Assembly (NCBI RefSeq): GCF_902713425.1
Contig: NC_081198.1
Span: 21,683,188 to 21,747,187, forward strand
Direction: 5' to 3'
Length of the DNA stretch: 64,000 bases
Source: Acipenser ruthenus
Lineage: Eukaryota > Chordata > Actinopteri > Acipenseriformes > Acipenseridae
Under the pieces are notes generated by a model, which saw nothing but the letters and a program-made list of their open reading frames with translations, was not told the origin of the DNA and did not search any database. The position numbers and the translations under genes are program-made. Each line of letters opens with the position of its first letter. Within the stretch, counting starts at the first letter, position 1. Positions 30,500-42,200 of the stretch are shown here, piece after piece.

Positions 30500-33400
30500 T
30501 TATTCCATCTTCACGTCCTGAAGTCCGGCGATCCTCCACTCCGCGCAGGCCTTGTCCTTCCCGAGGGTCCGGATGTCCAGAATTACAAAGTCCTTGATAA
30601 GAGTTTGTGCCCTTCTGGTCGTGGTGATAGTGTCTAGCTCCTGCTTGTGATAGACACAGACGTTACGGCCTTCCCACAGGATCTGCTTGACAACATTGAT
30701 GACACGCCAAACGCACTTAGCTGTGCTGGTATCGATTCCTCCCGCAGGCCCATAGAGCACAGTCTCAGCGGTCATCTTGGCCGTGTCAGCAAACCTGTTT
30801 AGGAAGACAGAGACAGAGAGCCAGACACTGCCAGCCACATCACACTCCCAGAAGATATGGGCTGGTGTTTCTCTCTTGCGGCACATTGCATAGGGGCATG
30901 TTTCTACTTGGGCTAGTCCCCTCCTGAACATGAACGCTCGAGTGGGGAATGCACTGTGGACGGTGTTCCATGCTATATCCTTCTGGACATTACTGAGGCA
31001 GCTGTGAGACACATTCTCCCAGATTTTTTGGCTTTGGGTGAGGGAGAAAGTAGCTACTTTTTCAATTTCCTGGGAAGCGGCAAGATATTTAGTTACAGCC
31101 TTGTATTCCCAGGAGGCCAATTTTGCTTTATCTAAGCCCAATTTATATATAGTGTCCCTTAAGGTTCTATAATACAATGGGGGGTCCCAGGAGTACGGCA
31201 CGGTGTTATCAATAGTGCAGAGGCCCAAGGCCCTGAGACAGGTGGCAAAATAGAAACGATTCATGTAACATACCTTCCTGTCCAGGGCCTGGATGTTCTT
31301 GATAGTTTGCGTGAGCCCCTGCACTCGGGTGAGCTGCACAACGTCCGGGACCCCCTTACCTCCCTTCTTGTCGGCTTTACTCAGGGTGGCTCGCTTTACC
31401 CTCTCCATCTTGCTGCCCCAGATAAAGCGGTGGATAATGCGGTCCACCACTTTTTTGGTGGTCCTGTCTGGGGGAAAGATTTTTCCTACATAAGAGAGGA
31501 TGGGGAACAGTATAGACTTTGTTATTAATACTCTACCCGTCATTGTTAAGGATCTTGTGCTCCATCCGCCAATCTTTTTACGGACCTGGTTAATGGCCGC
31601 CGTCCAGCTCTGGGCCCCCGAGCTATTGTTCTCGAAAATGAGGCCCAGAATCTTGATTTTGTCCTTTTTGACAGGGTACATGTCCGACAGTTCCCTATCT
31701 ACCTGCCAATTTTTAGACACGTAGACTTCGCTCTTGGACTTATTAATCACTGCCCCGGTCGCCGTGCAGTACTTCTCAAGGATATTACTAATCCGAGGTA
31801 CCGACGATGTGTTGGTGCAAATGAGTGACACATCGTCCATATATGCTGTTGTTTTGACCTGGACCCCGTTGGATCCAGGCAGCTGGAAACCAGTTATATT
31901 GGTATCCCTACGAATTGCCTGCAGGAGGGGTTCAATGCACACGACATATAGCAGTGGGGATAGTGGGCAACCCTGTCTGACCCCTGACTGGATAGATATT
32001 TTACCAGTCAGGTGCCTGTTCACCAAGACTCGGGTACTAATGTTTGTATAGATGGTTTTAACCCACTCCCTAAGTCCAGGAGCGAATTTCATCTGGTCCA
32101 TCACTTTGTACATATATTCATGGCTTACCCTATCGAACGCCTTCTCCTGGTCAAGGTTGAACAGGCAGAGGGGATGGTTCCGTTCTCTAGAATAAGCCAG
32201 AATGTCCCTTGTTAACATTAAAATATCCGTGATGGACCTCCCTGGGACGCCACAAGCCTGGTCGGGGCCAATGACCAAAGGGAGGTGTACTTGTAGCCGG
32301 AGCATCAGAGCTTTGGCTAGTATCTTGTAATCCACGCAAAGGAGGCTGATTGGGCGCCAATTCCGTAGATCTTTAACTTCCCCTTTCTTATGAAGGAGAG
32401 TAATTACACTCTCCCGCATAGAAGGGCCCAACCGCTTCTCCCTGTAGACCGCTCTGTAGACCTCCGCTAAATGGACTTTTAGCATGTCCCAAAAAAGATG
32501 GTAATACTCACCCGGGATGCCATCTGGACCTGGCGTCTTACCGGTGTTCATGGTCTTAACCGCCTGGGTGAGCTCCTCCAGCGTGAGTTCTGGGTCCTTC
32601 TCCTCCTCCTCGTCGTCCCGCACTGAGTCAGGCTCCAACTGGCTCAGGAACCACTCTATCAGGGTGTCATCTGTAGCTTTGATGTTATATAGGTCCCTAT
32701 AGAAGTTCTCTACCACTTTTTTCACTCCCTCACTATCCTCTACTATCCTCCCCCTGCTGTCGAGCATGGAGGACATCAAGTGCCGCTTCTCCCTCGTTTT
32801 CTGGAAGAAGAAGCGAGTACACTTTTCGTCTTCCTCCATTTTTTGCACTTTTGCATTGTGCATGACCTTTCGTTGTTCCTCCCTACAAAGCACTGAAAGA
32901 TCTAGCTTGGTCTGGGCTATCTCGTCGCTTACAGGGAACCCCCGAAGCTGAAGCAGGCTCAGATGCTGGAGGGCAGCATTCAGGTGTTTATATTTGGCCC
33001 TCCTTTCTTTTGCTTTCCTCTTGCCTGCTGCTATGAAATAACCCTTAGTTCTGATTTTGACCATCTCCCACCACTCTATAGGGGAGTTGAATAGGTCACG
33101 CAAAGTGGTCCACTCAACAAGCCTGCTCTTATAGGCTGCAGCTATGGAGGGGTCATCGAGTAAGGAGGTGTTTAATTTCCAAACCCCTGACCCCATCTGG
33201 GAGGTCTGAGGGACCTGCAATGTTACCTGCAGGAGCCTATGGTCAGAGAAGAAGACGGCCTGGGTGTCTACTGCCGTCTTCGTAAGGGAGCTGGTATGCA
33301 GGACGAGATCTATACGGGAGAAGGAGGTCCCAGATGAGCTCACCCAGGTAAAGGGAGGCACCAGGTCCTTACCTGCATCACACAGGGAGAAATCAGATAT

Positions 33401-33943
33401 TACGGAGGACAAAACTCTACTAGAGCGGTCGTTGCGTGGCCTGCTCCGGTCTACGTCCCTCAGAGCACAATTGAAGTCACCTGACACGATGACGGGTACG
33501 TTCCCCAGCAGGAGTGGACGCAGCTGTGGAAAAAATTGAACTCTTTCGTTTTGGTTAGTGGGTGCGTAGACATTGACCAGTCTGAGGGGAGTGTTGTTGT
33601 ATGTCACATCCACGCTCAGAATTCTACCAGGTTCTACCTCCCTGCTGCTGCGGGAGGTAATAAATGGGTTTTTAAACAGGATACCTACTCCGTCGGCTCT
33701 GGCTATGTTGGAGCCCGACCAGAAGGAGTCCCCCAGGGTCCAACTCTCCTTCAGGTTCCTATAATCAGGGCTCGACGAAATACCACACTCCTGCAGAAAG
33801 ATGAGATCTGCTTTCAAGTTAGCTAGATAGTTTAGTACATCAAATCTTTTTTGTGTCTCCCTGATGCTCCTGACATTAACAGACACACATATCAGGGCCA
33901 TCAGGGTAGCTAACAAGAAAAGGAGTCGCTGCGTCCACCCCAT
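30500..33943 (-). CDS. LINE ORF2: APE endonuclease-reverse transcriptase, copy E
   Basis: Open, 1147 aa, apparently the same protein as copy B (D63N and K1020M shared), with one synonymous difference near the start codon (33938 versus 9913). All catalytic residues are present. Confidence 0.95.
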   Translation of the reverse strand: MGWTQRLLFLLATLMALICVSVNVRSIRETQKRFDVLNYLANLKADLIFLQECGISSSPDYRNLKESWTLGDSFWSGSNIARADGVGILFKNPFITSRSSREVEPGRILSVDVTYNNTPLRLVNVYAPTNQNERVQFFPQLRPLLLGNVPVIVSGDFNCALRDVDRSRPRNDRSSRVLSSVISDFSLCDAGKDLVPPFTWVSSSGTSFSRIDLVLHTSSLTKTAVDTQAVFFSDHRLLQVTLQVPQTSQMGSGVWKLNTSLLDDPSIAAAYKSRLVEWTTLRDLFNSPIEWWEMVKIRTKGYFIAAGKRKAKERRAKYKHLNAALQHLSLLQLRGFPVSDEIAQTKLDLSVLCREEQRKVMHNAKVQKMEEDEKCTRFFFQKTREKRHLMSSMLDSRGRIVEDSEGVKKVVENFYRDLYNIKATDDTLIEWFLSQLEPDSVRDDEEEEKDPELTLEELTQAVKTMNTGKTPGPDGIPGEYYHLFWDMLKVHLAEVYRAVYREKRLGPSMRESVITLLHKKGEVKDLRNWRPISLLCVDYKILAKALMLRLQVHLPLVIGPDQACGVPGRSITDILMLTRDILAYSRERNHPLCLFNLDQEKAFDRVSHEYMYKVMDQMKFAPGLREWVKTIYTNISTRVLVNRHLTGKISIQSGVRQGCPLSPLLYVVCIEPLLQAIRRDTNITGFQLPGSNGVQVKTTAYMDDVSLICTNTSSVPRISNILEKYCTATGAVINKSKSEVYVSKNWQVDRELSDMYPVKKDKIKILGLIFENNSSGAQSWTAAINQVRKKIGGWSTRSLTMTGRVLITKSILFPILSYVGKIFPPDRTTKKVVDRIIHRFIWGSKMERVKRATLSKADKKGGKGVPDVVQLTRVQGLTQTIKNIQALDRKVCYMNRFYFATCLRALGLCTIDNTVPYSWDPPLYYRTLRDTIYKLGLDKAKLASWEYKAVTKYLAASQEIEKVATFSLTQSQKIWENVSHSCLSNVQKDIAWNTVHSAFPTRAFMFRRGLAQVETCPYAMCRKRETPAHIFWECDVAGSVWLSVSVFLNRFADTAKMTAETVLYGPAGGIDTSTAKCVWRVINVVKQILWEGRNVCVYHKQELDTITTTRRAQTLIKDFVILDIRTLGKDKACAEWRIAGLQDVKME

Positions 33944-33948
33944 AGCGA

Positions 33949-35893
33949 CTATGATTGGGAGGTCGGGACACTCTTCCTACTCTTAGCTCTACGCTTGCTT
34001 CGAGGGGGCTTGGGCTTATTTGCAACTCCCATCACCCCTGAGAAGGTACTCACTGCTGCCTCGTCCAAGAAGGCACCGTCTTTATATGCACAGTACGTGG
34101 AGTTGTTGGGGCTATTCAACTCCCCACAAGGTAAGTCTGGTGGAACTTGCTCAGGGCCCCTCGGAACGTGTGGGTCAGCTTTGTCCTGGGGGGGGTTATG
34201 ACAGACAGCATTCTTTGGCTGTTACCGTCTGTTGAATTGGAGCTGTTAGCAGACTTCTGGCTTACCGCGTCCAGGGGTATTCCCATGTCCTCCAGTGCTG
34301 TATCTAGGAGGACCTCTAGGGGGCCCCTGGTTTTGCCCATACAAGGGAGGGGGTCAAGGATGCTTTGAAGGGAGGCCCTTCGCTTGAAGAGGGTCATTGC
34401 TACCGAGGTACTGCTGGTCAGGGAAGGTGTTGACCCCGACCTCTCCCTCGGTGCATTAGTGAACACCTCTTCTGCGAGGTGTGCTAGGGTTTGTGCCAAC
34501 GACTGGGAAGGCTGGCTGGGGATGCCCTGGCTGGCTGCTACCTGCCCACTAGGCGGCAGTGTAGCCGTCCCACTCGCCTCCGTCTCTGCCTGCGAGGGCA
34601 AGACTGGGGACTTTGTGTGGACATTAGCTGGTTTTGGATCTATGGGGGCCACCTGCAACTTGCTGTCTTTGATCCTGATCTTCTTTCTTTTCCCCCCCTC
34701 GTCTCTACCCTTTCTTTTCCCCACCCTCTGCTGGTTCTTCACTCCCTTCCCCTCCTTCTCACTCTCACTTTCACTGTCGCTTTCGCTTTCCTCCCCCACG
34801 GACTCAATCCTTATGGCGTCATAACGAGAGCCGAGGGGGAGTGCTGGCGCTGAGAGGGCCCTACTCAGGGGGGGGCCGCTGCTGGGTCCGGGCTCCCTCC
34901 CTGACTCGTGTTCTGCATCAGAGGAGCTACTGGAGGAGCTAGTGGAGTGGCTGTTGTACTCTCTCTCTGGGCTGGGGGAAGGGGTCCTCGTAAAACGGGA
35001 CATGTCTCGGGGGCGGGGGGGTGAGGGGGTGCTGGTGATGATGGTGGTGCTGGAGTCTGGGTCTTGGATACTGTTGGTGGTGATGTGGACTGATCTTTGT
35101 TACTTGCTCCCTCTTCCTGCTCAGGCCTAGGCTTGTTCATGTTTGCCTTGCTGGCTCTGGCCATGTTGGCATAGGAAGAGGGGCAGTCCTTAAACAGGTG
35201 CCCCTTCTTTCCACACAAATTGCACTGCCTCTCTTCTCTGCAGTGGCTGGTCTCGTGGGGGGCGCCGCAGTTCCTGCACTTGACTACAGTACACGCGGCC
35301 GTCAGGTGTCCTAATTCCCCACATTTCCTGCAGAGTTTTGGCATCCCATTATAGAATACCAGCCCTCTGTTGGGCCCTAACACTATGGAGTTTGGAATGT
35401 GGCGGACGCCTCCAATGCCCGATGGATCAACATTAAGGCGTACCAGCCACTTTCTGGCTCCTGTCCAAACCCCATCTTCGTCTGTAATTTTCCTCCCTTC
35501 TGATGACACCCTCCCATAGCGGTTAAGCCATGTTGTAATATCATAGTCGCTAACAGCCTCATTGAAAAATTGGACAGTAACAACTTTCATTTCTCTGTCT
35601 GTCAGTGCATCCACACAAAATTCTTTGTATGGAGCGAGATATTTATTCTCCCCCCAAAAGGACCACATTTCTTGTAACTTTTGGGGGTTCCTAAAACTGA
35701 CCTCAAACACTTCCTTAAGCCCTGGCAATTTCACCAAACAATTCAAGTCAGAAGGGGAAAAACCCATACCCCTCTGAAGAATGGTCCGGCTGAACTCCAG
35801 TCTCGTCAGTCCTGGTTCCGTTTCATCTTGCTTGTTTCTTGTGAAGCGCACCGCATTGTGCCTCCTGGTTTCCTGGGTTGGCCGGAACGCCAT
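33949..35893 (-). pseudogene. LINE ORF1, copy E, frameshifted at two G runs
   Basis: Short at both runs: G5 at 35025-35029 and G8 at 34188-34195 (frame needs 6 and 9). A shift in the opposite direction from B at the second run gives a different C-terminus. Zinc knuckles are intact; A199T lies in the first knuckle, outside the ligands. Confidence 0.85.
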
Positions 35894-36913
35894 CCTTCAG
35901 CTGGCTCCTCCGATTGGGGTGGGAGAAGCCTCTGGACGTCCGGGTTGTCTCTCTCTACGGAAAAGAGACAACGTAAGCAGCAAATCTGGGCAGTTGAAGG
36001 AACTATTACTTTAGTCCCTGAGGAGATGGTCGCCTCTCAAGAGGGACCCCCTCCCCAGGTGAACGGTGTCCTTCCCTGGCGGAGTAGGGGGCGCTGCTTG
36101 GCACCGAGACCACGTAGGAAGAATCGTGGCTGTGACGCCTCCTCGGGGTCCGGGGCCGCCCTCTGCTCCTCCCAGATGGCGCCCTCTGCTGGGCGCCTGC
36201 TGCTCTCTCGGTCTGGATCTCGATTACAATCAAGGGCTGGGGATGAGGTCGTCTAGGTCATCAAAGGGTCCTCAAAGGTCGTCTGGATGGTAGGTCCTCC
36301 TTCTCTCTAACTCCAGGAACGTCTGGAAAAGCCGGAACCGCCTGAAAAAGAAAAAAACGGGAACCGCCTGAAAAAGAAAAAACTGCTCTCAACAGTCAAC
36401 AAAATCTTGAAAGACCCTCGGCCTGGATTGGGCAAGCCAAAACCAGACTGAGCATTAGTCTTCCAAAAAGTTGCCGAGCTGAAGAAAGCCAGTCAAAAAT
36501 AAAAAAAATTCTGTTCCTCCTCACCCGAACAAACCTCTCACAGACCCTCGGAGGGAGCGGGCAATGCCACTACCCTCTAAGCCTTAGTCTTAGAAAGATT
36601 TATTCGAACTGAAGAGAAGCCAGAGTATATGGCTGGCTAAGAAGGACCTGGCATAGGGACATGTTCCACCACACTTGTCTGGTTAGCTGCATGCTCCCAG
36701 GAAACAAACTGCTGCTGTCTACATCATCATCACATGTGAATAAAAGAAAGAAAGACAGCAAGAAAGAAAGAGAAAGAAAGAAAGAGAGAAAGAAAAAAAA
36801 GAAGTAAAACGGCGGGAAAACTTGCATCAACACTGGCACTCTCCCTCCAGCAGGGGTAGACAAAATGCTCACAGGAGAGATCCAGATCTGACTTTGACCA
36901 ACGTTAGAGAAAG

Positions 36914-37101
36914 GTGTGCACCGTTCCCGGAGGTACTGCAATACCGGGCCGATGCGTGGAGTGGACGGAGCAAGCCCCTGTTCCATCTCCCGATTCCAAA
37001 AATCAATTTAATATATGGTCCAATGATAGGGGACGTATCAGATATTAAACTGATAAGAACAGATACTACACTTGATCTTAGCCAAAAGGCCGAGAAGCGA
37101 T
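36914..37101 (-). ncRNA. RNU2: U2 snRNA variant with altered stem IIb
   Basis: Full length with promoter elements, but positions 79-80 are TT instead of GG, which removes two pairs of stem-loop IIb. The branch-site sequence and Sm site are normal. Stem IIa/IIb folding matters for SF3-bound U2, so this may be a weak or dead copy, or a tolerated variant. Confidence 0.9.
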
Positions 37102-37707
37102 GGCGACTTGGCCCTTGCCCGGGGCCCCCCAGCCCGGACGGCACAGGGGGATTCAAAGGTGGGTGCAAAATTTCAAGCACAAGCAGACCCCAAAAAAACG
37201 GGCTGCTGCTTCCAGAGGGGAAATGTGCAATTTAAGCAGGAGAAAACAAAACAAAGCAAAAACACACACATAACACCAAAAACAAAACATAAACTGGCGG
37301 AGTGCGTCTTACAAATAGTCATGCCAAGCTGCTATGCTGTGCAAGGTGCCTTGGGTAACTACAACTGTGCCTCGCTGGCTGGCTGGCTTGCTAAGAAGGT
37401 CCTGGCATAGGGACATGTTCCACCACACTTGTCTGGTTAGCTGCATGCTCCCAGGAAACAAACTGCTGCTGTCTACATCATCACCACATGTGAATAAAAG
37501 AAAGAAAGACAGCAAGAAAGAAAGAGAGAAAGAAAGAGAGAAAGAGAGAAAGAAAGAGAGAAAGAAAGAAAGAGAGAGAGAAAGAAAAAAAAAAGAAGTA
37601 AAACGGCGGGAAAACTTGCATCAACACTGGCACTCTCCCTCCAGCAGGGGTAGACAAAATGCTCACAGGAGAGATCCAGATCTGACTTTGACCAACGTTA
37701 GAGAAAG

Positions 37708-37895
37708 GTGTGCACCGTTCCCGGAGGTACTGCAATACCGGGCCGATGCGTGGAGTGGACGGAGCAAGCCCCTGTTCCATCTCCCGATTCCAAAAATCAA
37801 TTTAATATATGGTCCCCTGATAGGGGACGTATCAGATATTAAACTGATAAGAACAGATACTACACTTGATCTTAGCCAAAAGGCCGAGAAGCGAT
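37708..37895 (-). ncRNA. RNU2: U2 spliceosomal snRNA
   Basis: Intact 188-nt U2 with canonical stem IIb, 794 bp from the variant gene at 37101. PSE-like element at 37945-37960. Confidence 0.95.
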
Positions 37896-38497
37896 GGCGA
37901 CTTGGCCCTTGCCCGGGGCCCCCCAGCCCGGACGGCACAGGGGGATTCAAAGGTGGGTGCAAAATTTCAAGCACAAGCAGACCCCCAAAACACGGGCTGC
38001 TGCTTCCAGAGGGGAAATGTGCAATTTAAGCAGGAGAAAACAAAACAAAGCAAAAACACACACATAACACCAAAAACAAAACATAAACTGGCGGAGTGCG
38101 TTTTACAAATAGTCATGCCAAGCTGCTATGCTGTGCAAGGTGCCTTGGGTAACTACAACTGTGCCTCGCTGGCTGGCTGGCTTGCTAAGAAGGTCCTGGC
38201 ATAGGGACATGTTCCACCACACTTGTCTGGTTAGCTGCATGCTCCCAGGAAACAACCTGCTGCTGTCTACATCATCACCACATGTGAATAAAAGAAAGAA
38301 AGACAGCAAGAAAGAAAGAGAGAAAGAAAGAGAGAAAGAGAGAAAGAAAGAGAGAAAGAAAGAAAGAGAGAAAGAAAAAAAAAAGAAGTAAAACGGCGGG
38401 AAAACTTGCATCAACACTGGCACTCTCCCTCCAGCAGGGGTAGACAAAATGCTCACAGGAGAGATCCAGATCTGACTTTGACCAACGTTAGAGAAAG

Positions 38498-38650
38498 GTG
38501 TGCACCGTTCCCGGAGGTACTGCAATACCGGGCCGATGCGTGGAGTGGACGGAGCAAGCCCCTGTTCCATCTCCCGATTCCAAAAATCAATTTAATATAT
38601 GGTCCCCTGATAGGGGACGTATCAGATATTAAACTGATAAGAACAGATAC
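38498..38650 (-). pseudogene. U2 remnant (positions 36-188) cut by LINE F
   Basis: U2 resumes at position 36 directly against the AATAAAAGA LINE end; this is the cleanest 3' junction in the window together with 58932. Confidence 0.93.
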
Positions 38651-39296
38651 TCTTTTATTGAGATTTTACATTTTTTACATTTACACCCATTCGTTTTTTC
38701 ATTCATTTTACATTTCTTTTAAAGATGACATTCATGCATACAGACATACATTTTGTTTTAAAAGCATTTAAAATACATTTAAAAACACCAAGACAATTGT
38801 GCTTTGTACATGGTTAAAACAGACACAGATTAAAATCAACATGAAAAAAACCTGTGCTGTTTTAAAAGTGACTGGAAAAAAAGAACCATCTATAAAAAAC
38901 CAGTGCTTGTGAGGGCCGGGGAGTGCTCTCTAAAAAAGTTCAAAAGTGAACATAAACCTAGATCTAAAACAGGGACAGGGGAAAAGGGACAGTGTATAGA
39001 ACAGTGAGTTAAAATTCTAAAATTTTAAAACACTTAAAATGTAACTTTTAATAGTTTACATTAAAAATCTTAAAGATACATAAAACAAAACAAAACAAAA
39101 TCAAATAAAACATTCAACGTAAATCAAATAAAAGTCCATAAAACTGAAACAAAAAGACTACATAAAACCAGGGCACCGTTGAAAAAACGGTCATGCCAGC
39201 TAAAAAGGGCGGAATGCTGGCATGACAAAATAAATAAAAGGCTTAGCGGTGCCCCGTAGTCCCGCTCCTAGGAGCTAGCGGTTCCAGTTTTTTCCT

Positions 39297-42200
39297 TTAT
39301 TCCATCTTCACGTCCTGAAGTCCGGCGATCCTCCACTCCGCGCAGGCCTTGTCCTTCCCGAGGGTCCGGATGTCCAGAATTACAAAGTCCTTGATAAGAG
39401 TTTGTGCCCTTCTGGTCGTGGTGATAGTGTCTAGCTCCTGCTTGTGATAGACACAGACGTTACGGCCTTCCCACAGGATCTGCTTGACAACATTGATGAC
39501 ACGCCAAACGCACTTAGCTGTGCTGGTATCGATTCCTCCCGCAGGCCCATAGAGCACAGTCTCAGCGGTCATCTTGGCCGTGTCAGCAAACCTGTTTAGG
39601 AAGACAGAGACAGAGAGCCAGACACTGCCAGCCACATCACACTCCCAGAAGATATGGGCTGGTGTTTCTCTCTTGCGGCACTTTGCATAGGGGCATGTTT
39701 CTACTTGGGCTAGTCCCCTCCTGAACATGAACGCTCGAGTGGGGAGTGCACTGTGGACGGTGTTCCATGCTATATCCTTCTGGACATTACTGAGGCAGCT
39801 GTGAGACACATTCTCCCAGATTTTTTGGCTTTGGGTGAGGGAGAAAGTAGCTACTTTTTCAATTTCCTGGGAACCGGCAAGATATTTAGTTACAGCCTTG
39901 TATTCCCAGGAGGCCAATTTTGCTTTATCTAAGCCCAATTTATATATAGTGTCCCTTAAGGTTCTATAATACAATGGGGGGTCCCAGGAGTACGGCACGG
40001 TGTTATCAATAGTGCAGAGGCCCAAGGCCCTGAGACAGGTGGCAAAATAGAAACGATTCATGTAACATACCTTCCTGTCCAGGGCCTGGATGTTCTTGAT
40101 AGTTTGCGTGAGCCCCTGCACTCGGGTGAGCTGCACAACGTCCGGGACCCCCTTACCTCCCTTCTTGTCGGCTTTACTCAGGGTGGCTCGCTTTACCCTC
40201 TCCATCTTGCTGCCCCAGATAAAGCGGTGGATAATGCGGTCCACCACTTTTTTGGTGGTCCTGTCTGGGGGAAAGATTTTTCCTACATAAGAGAGGATGG
40301 GGAACAGTATAGACTTGGTTATTAATACTCTACCCGTCATTGTTAAGGATCTTGTGCTCCATCCGCCAATCTTTTTACGGACCTGGTTAATGGCCGCCGT
40401 CCAGCTCTGGGCCCCCGAGCTATTGTTCTCGAAAATGAGGCCCAGAATCTTGATTTTGTCCTTTTTGACAGAGTACATGTCCGACAGTTCCCTATCTACC
40501 TGCCAATTTTTAGACACGTAGACTTCGCTCTTGGACTTATTAATCACTGCCCCGGTCGCCGTGCAGTACTTCTCAAGGATATTACTAATCCGAGGTACCG
40601 ACGATGTGTTGGTGCAAATGAGTGACACATCGTCCATATATGCTGTTGTTTTGACCTGGACCCCGTTGGATCCAGGCAGCTGGAAACCAGTTATATTGGT
40701 ATCCCTACGAATTGCCTGCAGGAGGGGTTCAATGCACACGACATATAGCAGTGGGGATAGTGGGCAACCCTGTCTGACCCCTGACTGGATAGATATTTTA
40801 CCAGTCAGGTGCCTGTTCACCAAGACTCGGGTACTAATGTTTGTATATATGGTTTTAACCCACTCCCTAAGTCCAGGAGCGAATTTCATCTGGTCCATCA
40901 CTTTGTACATATATTCATGGCTTACCCTATCGAACGCCTTCTCCTGGTCAAGGTTGAACAGGCAGAGGGGATGGTTCCGTTCTCTAGAATAAGCCAGAAT
41001 GTCCCTTGTTAACATTAAAATATCCGTGATGGACCTCCCTGGGACGCCACAAGCCTGGTCGGGGCCAATGACCAAAGGGAGGTGTACTTGTAGCCGGAGC
41101 ATCAGAGCTTTGGCTAGTATCTTGTAATCCACGCAAAGGAGGCTGATTGGGCGCCAATTCCGTAGATCTTTAACTTCCCCTTTCTTATGAAGGAGAGTAA
41201 TTACACTCTCCCGCATAGAAGGGCCCAACCGCTTCTCCCTGTAGACCGCTCTGTAGACCTCCGCTAAATGGACTTTTAGCATGTCCCAAAAAAGATGGTA
41301 ATACTCACCCGGGATGCCATCTGGACCTGGCGTCTTACCGGTGTTCATGGTCTTAACCGCCTGGGTGAGCTCCTCCAGCGTGAGTTCTGGGTCCTTCTCC
41401 TCCTCCTCGTCGTCCCGCACTGAGTCAGGCTCCAACTGGCTCAGGAACCACTCTATCAGGGTGTCATCTGTAGCTTTGATGTTATATAGGTCCCTATAGA
41501 AGTTCTCTACCACTTTTTTCACTCCCTCACTATCCTCTACTATCCTCCCCCTGCTGTCGAGCATGGAGGACATCAAGTGCCGCTTCTCCCTCATTTTCTG
41601 GAAGAAGAAGCGAGTACACTTTTCGTCTTCCTCCATTTTTTGCACTTTTGCATTGTGCATGACCTTTCGTTGTTCCTCCCTACAAAGCACTGAAAGATCT
41701 AGCTTGGTCTGGGCTATCTCGTCGCTTACAGGGAACCCCCGAAGCTGAAGCAGGCTCAGATGCTGGAGGGCAGCATTCAGGTGTTTATATTTGGCCCTCC
41801 TTTCTTTTGCTTTCCTCTTGCCTGCTGCTATGAAATAACCCTTAGTTCTGATTTTGACCATCTCCCACCACTCTATAGGGGAGTTGAATAGGTCACGCAA
41901 AGTGGTCCACTCAACAAGCCTGCTCTTATAGGCTGCAGCTATGGAGGGGTCATCGAGTAAGGAGGTGTTTAATTTCCAAACCCCTGACCCCATCTGGGAG
42001 GTCTGAGGGACCTGCAATGTTACCTGCAGGAGCCTATGGTCAGAGAAGAAGACGGCCTGGGTGTCTACTGCCGTCTTCGTAAGGGAGCTGGTATGCAGGA
42101 CGAGATCTATACGGGAGAAGGAGGTCCCAGATGAGCTCACCCAGGTAAAGTGAGGCACCAGGTCCTTACCTGCATCACACAGGGAGAAATCAGATATTAC

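Larger units (their letters stand above)
24026..33937. repeat. Higher-order duplication, copy 2
   Basis: Partner of the block at 1-9912. It contains the 5' part of LINE D, the U2 spacer 27805-29835 and ORF2 of LINE E. Unequal crossing-over in a tandem array is the simplest origin. A collapsed or re-used contig in assembly is the main alternative. Confidence 0.85.
29836..36629 (-). mobile_element. U2-targeted Tx1-clade LINE, copy E, full length
   Basis: 5' end at 36628 and 3' end at 29836 with the GA-rich tail (29836-29865) shared only with B. Up to about 33937 it matches copy B closely; beyond that the two differ more. Confidence 0.9.
36630..38650 (-). repeat. U2 array segment between LINE E and LINE F
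   Basis: Two full-length U2 genes at 794-bp spacing and one remnant. Microsatellites lie at about 36741-36803, 37496-37596 and 38288-38386. The spacer at 37440-37470 carries AAACAAACTG, normally the LINE-flank form, in a U2-U2 spacer, suggesting gene conversion. Confidence 0.9.
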
